DNA of 64,000 nt. Origin: Oscillospiraceae bacterium. GTDB lineage: Bacteria > Bacillota > Clostridia > Oscillospirales > Acutalibacteraceae. Location: assembly GCA_015066245.1 (NCBI GenBank), contig SVOS01000003.1, positions 1-64,000 on the forward strand, given 5' to 3'. How positions within the stretch are numbered: the first letter of the stretch is position 1; the number at the start of each line of letters is the position of its first letter. The translations under genes and the position numbers were made by a program. This document shows positions 58,113 through 64,000 of the stretch, piece by piece. The notes beneath the pieces were generated by a model. That model was given only the letters and a program-made list of their open reading frames with translations. It was not told the origin of the DNA and made no database searches.

Positions 58113-59531
58113 ATGAAAGCTATAATAAATTGGATTATTTTAATCCCTGTACTTATTCTTGCAGTAGGCGTTGAGCTTTTTGCTGCAATTAATCCTGATG
58201 GAGCCCAGAAATTCTTCGGTCTGGATGCAGACGGCATATCAGAGATTATTATAATTGCTCTGGTTGTGTTGTTTGCACTGTTCTTTGTACTTTCACTTTT
58301 CGACCGCAAGACTTCTCCGGTACACCTCATAAGACGTAACTATGTTGCAGGTGCATCCGGTGTCATTGCTGCTTTCTCCCTTGCAGGTGATACAGCTACA
58401 ACCGTAGCTGAGGCTATCCGCGGCACAGGTATGGAGTTTATGGAAGTTCTGGTGGCAGTTGTTTCTGCATTTGCAGCGGTTACAATGCTTTTGGTAGGTA
58501 TCAATCACTTTACCGGCTCGGGAACCAAGAACAAAACATCACTTTTGTTCCTTTCTATGCCTTTGTGGAGTGCAATGCACCTTATGTCAAGATTTATGAC
58601 TCATACCGCAACACCTGTTGCAATGGCAGAAACTCTTGACCTGGTAATGTATGTATTCCTTGCAATTTACTTTATGTATTCCATGATGGTTATTTCCCTT
58701 ATTAACGGCAAAAATCCCGTTAAAGCAACCATTTATTGGGGTGCTCCTGCTGCAGTAGCTTCTCTTGTTTATGCAGCATCAGTAATTGGCAAGGTCATCA
58801 ATACAGAAGGCTCAAATGCATTTGATTTCCTTGAAGCAGTAACCTGCGGATTTATGGGCATCTATATTCTCGCATTTGTTGCCGAGCTTAGCTTTAAGTC
58901 AAAAACAAAATCAGAGCAGAAGATTATCGACGGCTCTGTGCCTGCAGAGGACGAGGAAGTTGATGAGGTTGCAATTGAAAATGCTCCCATAGCTCTGAAT
59001 GAAACCGAAGATACCGAGCTCCTTATTGACGATGAAGAGCTTGATAATAGCGTAGAGCTTGAAATTAACGAAACTACCCGCAAGTATTTTGACGATATCT
59101 CCAGCGTTGAGTCCGAAATTGAAATTGAGGATGATGGTGTTGCTGAGAATAGCGAGAACACCGAAGAAAGCGTTGAGACTCGTGATTACGGTAGTTATTT
59201 TGATGTCGAGGAAGATGATGACATGTATATAGAAAGCGAAAATGTTGCAGTTGATACAACCAAAAAACGCTTTGCTGATAAGGCAAAATATCCCGTAACA
59301 GGTGAGCCTGTATCCCGTCAGCACGCAGTTCGTGATGAATATGTTGTTGGACTTGATGAAGTAGGTGCTGATGAGTTGTCTTTTGAGGTTGAAGACAAAT
59401 CTGAAACAGTGGTTAACGAAACTAAAGCCGAAACATCAAAAAGCAGTCTTGATTCTGAAGACGGCTACGAAGCCCGACTTGACGAGATAGACCGTCTTAT
59501 CATTAGTCTTCAGGGCGGAGATTCCGAATAA
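58113..59531 (+). CDS. Polytopic membrane protein with long acidic cytoplasmic tail, unknown function
   Basis: About 7 TMs then Asp/Glu-rich C-terminal ~190 aa. Confidence 0.7.
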   Translation: MKAIINWIILIPVLILAVGVELFAAINPDGAQKFFGLDADGISEIIIIALVVLFALFFVLSLFDRKTSPVHLIRRNYVAGASGVIAAFSLAGDTATTVAEAIRGTGMEFMEVLVAVVSAFAAVTMLLVGINHFTGSGTKNKTSLLFLSMPLWSAMHLMSRFMTHTATPVAMAETLDLVMYVFLAIYFMYSMMVISLINGKNPVKATIYWGAPAAVASLVYAASVIGKVINTEGSNAFDFLEAVTCGFMGIYILAFVAELSFKSKTKSEQKIIDGSVPAEDEEVDEVAIENAPIALNETEDTELLIDDEELDNSVELEINETTRKYFDDISSVESEIEIEDDGVAENSENTEESVETRDYGSYFDVEEDDDMYIESENVAVDTTKKRFADKAKYPVTGEPVSRQHAVRDEYVVGLDEVGADELSFEVEDKSETVVNETKAETSKSSLDSEDGYEARLDEIDRLIISLQGGDSE

Positions 59532-59537
59532 TTTCTA

Positions 59538-59563
59538 AGGGGCGGTCTGACCGCCCTTTTTTC
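59538..59563 (+). terminator. Rho-independent terminator
   Basis: AAGGGGCGGTC-TG-ACCGCCCTTTTTT. Confidence 0.85.
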
Positions 59564-59577
59564 ATAAGGTGATTGTT

Positions 59578-60978
59578 ATGAAAAAAATATCGGTATTTAT
59601 CTTGATTTTTGCAGTTGCACTTTGCTCTTTATTTGTGTTGACACCTTCTGCAAGCGATGAGTTTGTTGTTGAGGACGGTGTGTTGCTTACTTATACAGGC
59701 AGCGAAAGTGTTGTTGATATTCCTGCGGATGTGTACTATATTGCTGACGGTGCCTTTAAGGGCAATTCTCATATACGCACAGTAAACCTTCACAGTGGTG
59801 TTTATCTTATCGGCAATGAAGCATTCAGCGGTTGCACCACACTTAAGAATGTAAACAACCCCTACTCGGTTTCTTTTGTCGGAGCCTATGCATTTGAAAA
59901 TACACCTTTCTACAATAATAATGAAGCGGAATTTATTTGCCTTAACAATGTACTTATCGGCTCCAATGCAAAAGGTGATGTTACTATTCCCGATAATGTA
60001 GGCTCTGTTGCAGCTTATGCTTTTGTCGGCAATACCTCTGTTACTTCCGTTTATATTCCCGACAGTGTGTCCGAGGTGGGCGAGGGTGCCTTTCTTAACT
60101 GTACTGCTCTTAAAGCCGTAACAGGCGGTAAAAACCTCTCATATATAGGAAGCCTTGCTTTCTACAGCACTGAGTTTATTAAGACTAACAGCGACGAGTT
60201 TCTTATAATGGGCGAAGATATACTTGTAAGCTATAATGGAAATAGTGAGCAGGTATCTGTACCCGAAAGTGTGCGTAGTATTGCCGGTGGTGCTTTTTAC
60301 GGCAACCGTAGCATTAAGTCTGTTACCTTGAGCGAGAATGTCAAATCTATTGGAGTACGCAGTTTTATGAACTGTACTTCTCTTGAAAGCGTTAATCTTT
60401 CAGAGGAGCTTATGATGATTGAGAAAGAGGCTTTTGCTAAATGCAAAAATCTCAAAGAAATCACAGTCCCGTCTTCCGTCAAGCTTTTGGGAGAGAGCGT
60501 GTTCTTCGGTTGTTCGTCTTTAAAGTTTGCAGACCTTAACTCTGCTGCTTCTGTTTCTGACGGTCTTTTTGCCGAGTGTACCTCTCTGGAGTATGTTCTT
60601 CTTAATCACGAAATCAAATCAATCGGTAAAAATGCCTTTAAGGATTGCTCTGCACTTGAGAATCTGGCGATTTCTGACTCTGTTACTTCTGTAGCTGATG
60701 ATGCTTTTGAGGGTGTGGACAAACTCACTGTTTCTGCTAAAAAAGACAGCTATCCCTATAAGGCAATTTCAGATTTGGGGATAAATGTAATTCAGAGCGG
60801 TGACGCAAACTTTGACGGCAAGGTCAACATCAAGGATGCATCCTATGTGCAGAAGTATGTAGCAAGTATTGTGGAACTTAGTCCTCTTGAAGCTCTGCGT
60901 GGTGAGGCAAATTTTGACGGAAAGCTCAATATCCGTGATGCAACACATATCCAGAAGGTTCTTGCAGGACTTATCTAA
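59578..60978 (+). CDS. Secreted LRR_5 (BspA-like) protein with C-terminal type I dockerin
   Basis: Signal peptide; repeats such as IPDSVSEVGEGAFLNCTALKAV; dockerin GDANFDGKVNIKDASYVQKYVA and GEANFDGKLNIRDATHIQKVLAGL. Confidence 0.87.
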   Translation: MKKISVFILIFAVALCSLFVLTPSASDEFVVEDGVLLTYTGSESVVDIPADVYYIADGAFKGNSHIRTVNLHSGVYLIGNEAFSGCTTLKNVNNPYSVSFVGAYAFENTPFYNNNEAEFICLNNVLIGSNAKGDVTIPDNVGSVAAYAFVGNTSVTSVYIPDSVSEVGEGAFLNCTALKAVTGGKNLSYIGSLAFYSTEFIKTNSDEFLIMGEDILVSYNGNSEQVSVPESVRSIAGGAFYGNRSIKSVTLSENVKSIGVRSFMNCTSLESVNLSEELMMIEKEAFAKCKNLKEITVPSSVKLLGESVFFGCSSLKFADLNSAASVSDGLFAECTSLEYVLLNHEIKSIGKNAFKDCSALENLAISDSVTSVADDAFEGVDKLTVSAKKDSYPYKAISDLGINVIQSGDANFDGKVNIKDASYVQKYVASIVELSPLEALRGEANFDGKLNIRDATHIQKVLAGLI

Positions 60979-61039
60979 AATATCCGAAAAATCTGTTGAC
61001 TTTTAAATTCTAAGTGATATAATATTTTTAATTTCACAA

Positions 61040-61270
61040 AACGTTGATGGGGACAATACCTTTGTTGACTGCTCAAAAGAGAGTCTGCCTCTTAGCTGAA
61101 ATGGCAGATGGAGTAAAAATTTTGGTTACCACCCCTGAGTCTGTGCAGGAAATGGCACGGCGGTCAAGCACCGTTATCGCTTTCGAGGGCAGTTTGTCTG
61201 CCAAAGTTGGGTGGAACCACGTTGTATTTACATCGTCCCGATATTCCTTACGGAGTATCGGGATTTTTTA
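61040..61270 (+). ncRNA. T-box leader (threonine) upstream of thrS with terminator
   Basis: T-box core TTGGGTGGAACCACG (61207-61221); candidate ACC specifier in TTTTGGTTACCACCCC; terminator CCCGATATTCCTTACGGAGTATCGGGATTTTTTA (61237-61270). Confidence 0.9.
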
Positions 61271-61290
61271 TTTCAGAAAGGATGATTAAG

Positions 61291-63234
61291 ATGATTAAAG
61301 TTGAACTTAAAGGCGGCGTTATCAACGAGTACGAAGCAGGCACTTCTGCTGCTGAAATCGCAAAAAGTCTCGGCGCAGGTCTTTACAAGGCATGTTGTGC
61401 CTGCAAAATTGATGGTGTAGTGTGCGACCTTCGCACAACTTTAAATAACGACGCAAAGCTTGAGCTTCTTACATTTGATGACGAAGAAGGCAAGGCTGCA
61501 TTCTGGCATACATGTTCTCATGTTCTTGCTCAGGCAGTAAAGCGTCTTTATCCCAAGGCAAAGCTTGGTGTCGGTCCTTCCATCGAAAACGGTTTCTTCT
61601 ACGATTTTGAGGTGGAAAAGGCATTCTCTCCCGAAGATTTGGAGAAAATCAAGGCTGAGATGAAGAAAATCGTAAAAGAGGGTATCGAGCTTGAAAGATT
61701 CGAGCTTGACGCAGAAGAAGCAGTCAAGATGCTCTCCGATATGGGCGAGGAGTACAAGGTAGAGCTTGCAAAAGAGCATATTGAAAAGGGCGACAAGCTT
61801 ACATTCTATAAGCAGGGCGATTTCACAGACCTTTGTGCAGGTCCTCACCTTATGTCTGTTGCTGCTTTAAAGGCTATTGAGCTCACAAACTGCACAGGTG
61901 CATACTGGAGAGGTAACGCAGAAAATGCTCAGATGTGCCGTGTTTACGGTATAGCTTTTCCCAAGGCTTCTCAGCTTGAAGAATATCTCCAGATGGTAGA
62001 GCAGGCTCGTCTCAGAGACCACAACAAACTCGGACGTGAGCTTGAGCTTTTCACAACCTCCGAGGTTATCGGCCAGGGACTTCCCATTCTTCTTCCCAAG
62101 GGCGCAAGAATTATCCAGCTTCTCCAGCGTTTCGTAGAGGATGAAGAGCAGAAGCGTGGTTGGCTCTTGACAAAGACACCCTATATGGCTAAGTCTGACC
62201 TTTACAAAATCAGCGGTCACTGGGACCACTACAAAGACGGTATGTTCGTTTTAGGTGACGAAGAAAAGGATAAGGAAGTTTTTGCACTCCGTCCTATGAC
62301 ATGTCCCTTCCAGTATCAGGCATACCTCAACCGCGGTCGTTCCTATCGTGACCTTCCCTTAAGATACAACGAAACATCCACACTTTTCAGAAACGAAGCA
62401 AGCGGTGAGATGCACGGCCTTATCCGTGTTCGTCAGTTTACAATTTCCGAGGGCCACCTTATGTGCACACCCGAGCAGTTAGAGGACGAGTTCAAGGGTT
62501 GTCTTGAGCTTGCAGTATATATGCTCAAAACTCTCGGTCTTTATGAGGACGTTTCTTTCAGATTCTCTCAGTGGGATCCCGAAGACAATGAGAAGTACAT
62601 CGGCACACCCGAGCAGTGGGATGAGGCTCAGGGTATTATGGGCAAAATCCTTGATAACCTTGGTCTTAACTACAAAATCGGTATCGGCGAAGCTGCTTTC
62701 TATGGTCCCAAGCTTGATATCCAGATCAAGAACGTATGGGGCAAAGAGGATACTCTCATTACAATTCAGGTTGACCAGCTTCTTGCTGAGCAGTTCGGTA
62801 TGGTTTATGTTGACAAAGACGGCTCCAAGAAGAACCCCTATATTATCCACAGAACATCCATCGGCTGCTATGAGCGTACATTAGCACTTCTTATCGAGAA
62901 GTACGCAGGTGCATTCCCAATGTGGCTTGCTCCCACACAGGTTAAGCTCCTTCCCATTGCTGACAGACATCTTGACTACATTTATGATGTCAAGAAAGCT
63001 CTTGAGGCAAAGGGCATGCGTGTAGAGGTAGACGACAGAAGCGAGAAAATCGGCTATAAAATCCGCGAGGCTCAGCTTGAGAAAGTGCCCTATATGCTTA
63101 TTATCGGCGACAAGGATATCGAGGCAGGCACAGTTTCTGTCCGTTCAAGAAAGCAGGGTGACCTTGGTGCAATGAGTGTTGAGGACTTTATTGCTCGTGC
63201 TGTTGAGGAAATCGAAACAAAGGTTATTAACTGA
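61291..63234 (+). CDS. thrS: Threonyl-tRNA synthetase
   Basis: TGS domain; HTCSHVLAQAVKRLYP, GPSIENGFFYDF, RPMTCPFQYQAYLNRGRSYRDLPLRY; ATG 61291 fits the RBS better. Confidence 0.97.
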   Translation: MIKVELKGGVINEYEAGTSAAEIAKSLGAGLYKACCACKIDGVVCDLRTTLNNDAKLELLTFDDEEGKAAFWHTCSHVLAQAVKRLYPKAKLGVGPSIENGFFYDFEVEKAFSPEDLEKIKAEMKKIVKEGIELERFELDAEEAVKMLSDMGEEYKVELAKEHIEKGDKLTFYKQGDFTDLCAGPHLMSVAALKAIELTNCTGAYWRGNAENAQMCRVYGIAFPKASQLEEYLQMVEQARLRDHNKLGRELELFTTSEVIGQGLPILLPKGARIIQLLQRFVEDEEQKRGWLLTKTPYMAKSDLYKISGHWDHYKDGMFVLGDEEKDKEVFALRPMTCPFQYQAYLNRGRSYRDLPLRYNETSTLFRNEASGEMHGLIRVRQFTISEGHLMCTPEQLEDEFKGCLELAVYMLKTLGLYEDVSFRFSQWDPEDNEKYIGTPEQWDEAQGIMGKILDNLGLNYKIGIGEAAFYGPKLDIQIKNVWGKEDTLITIQVDQLLAEQFGMVYVDKDGSKKNPYIIHRTSIGCYERTLALLIEKYAGAFPMWLAPTQVKLLPIADRHLDYIYDVKKALEAKGMRVEVDDRSEKIGYKIREAQLEKVPYMLIIGDKDIEAGTVSVRSRKQGDLGAMSVEDFIARAVEEIETKVIN

Positions 63235-63246
63235 TAGGAGACCTTA

Positions 63247-64000
63247 ATGCCATATAAACGATACGATATTACAAACACATATTCATATCGGGGCAGACGA
63301 AAAAACGAGAATGTGGTTTTAAAAACCATAATGCTTATCGTTATTCCACTTGTGATTATTGCGGTGCTTTTGGGCGGAGCATATATTTCATATCTTGTTA
63401 TTATCGGTGACGAGAAAGAAACAACCGTAAAACCTGTGGCAACCTCTGACGAGGCTTTTCTTCACGAAGATGAGCTTTTAAGGATTGTCAACGAGTCAGA
63501 ACCTCTTGATGCGGATTATGTGCCTGAGCTTGCTGATTTCAATGGTGTAAAGGTAAATGTTCTTTTGATTGAAGACCTGAAGGATATGATAGAGGATGCA
63601 AAAAAAGCAGGAGTAACACTTGATGTCAAAGCAGGCTATGTTTCTTATGATGAGCAGGCTAAGCTTCATAAGACTGCCTTCGAAAAAATCAAGAAAAGCG
63701 GAAACTATTCTCAGATCAAAGCTGAGGCAGAAACTAAGAAAATCTGTCCTCTTGAAGGAGCCAGCGAAAGTCAGACAGGTCTTCTTATTGAGTTCGACTC
63801 TCCCGACGGCAGCGATACCTACAAGTGGCTTGTAAAGCATAGTATAAGCTATGGTTTTATCCTCAGATACCCCGAAGCAAAAGAAGACGACACAGGTATG
63901 ACCTTCAATCCCAATCTTTTCCGCTATATCGGCAAGCCTTCGGCTGCAAATATTCGTCGATATGATATGTCTTTAGAGGAATATGCCACTCATATTTCAA
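63247..64000 (+). CDS. Membrane-anchored VanY-like (M15) D-Ala-D-Ala carboxypeptidase, truncated by window edge
   Basis: N-terminal TM; AGVTLDVKAGYVSYDEQAKLH, ASESQTGLLIEF, KWLVKHSISYGFILRYPEAK resemble the VanY pattern. Confidence 0.7.
   Translation, partial: MPYKRYDITNTYSYRGRRKNENVVLKTIMLIVIPLVIIAVLLGGAYISYLVIIGDEKETTVKPVATSDEAFLHEDELLRIVNESEPLDADYVPELADFNGVKVNVLLIEDLKDMIEDAKKAGVTLDVKAGYVSYDEQAKLHKTAFEKIKKSGNYSQIKAEAETKKICPLEGASESQTGLLIEFDSPDGSDTYKWLVKHSISYGFILRYPEAKEDDTGMTFNPNLFRYIGKPSAANIRRYDMSLEEYATHIS

Noticed and set aside
1-64000. Possible prophage, transposon, CRISPR-Cas, toxin-antitoxin or restriction system
   Set aside because: No integrase, transposase, capsid, Cas, methyltransferase or endonuclease gene is recognisable; only the small sigma-like cassette at 13238-13733 hints at a mobile origin.
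1-64000. tRNA and rRNA genes
   Set aside because: No recognisable cloverleaf or rRNA segments were seen by eye; a tRNAscan/Infernal run would settle this.

Overview
This 64 kb window reads as low-GC Firmicutes chromosome, most likely a spore-forming Oscillospiraceae/Ruminococcus relative. The clues are four type-I dockerin proteins, CBM26-like starch-binding modules and dipicolinate synthase genes; a Ruminococcus bromii-like amylosome former is an inference. Most of it is ordinary housekeeping: acn-icd-rex, typA, pgeF, rluA-family, phospho-sugar mutase, mreB-like, comF, recD2, dpaAB, ispD/ispF, two DacF-like carboxypeptidases, pgi, recG, and thrS behind a T-box leader. Surface/adhesion genes are interspersed: LRR_5-dockerin, CBM26-dockerin, a sortase-anchored fibro-slime protein with a TEAP repeat stalk, and a 2,399-codon vWA/fibro-slime/dockerin protein. 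The strongest candidate for an undescribed system is at the left edge (about 276-6339). There, an unlisted 46-aa peptide gene has its own consensus promoter and terminator. It is followed by an operon encoding an LRR-dockerin protein, an HprK-like P-loop kinase, a PqqD-like protein, an ABC exporter, a NTP_transf_5-type nucleotidyltransferase and a HAD phosphatase. That gene set resembles lasso-peptide-type RiPP accessory machinery, but no cyclase or leader peptidase is visible in the window. All family calls come from reading protein motifs; no database search was run.
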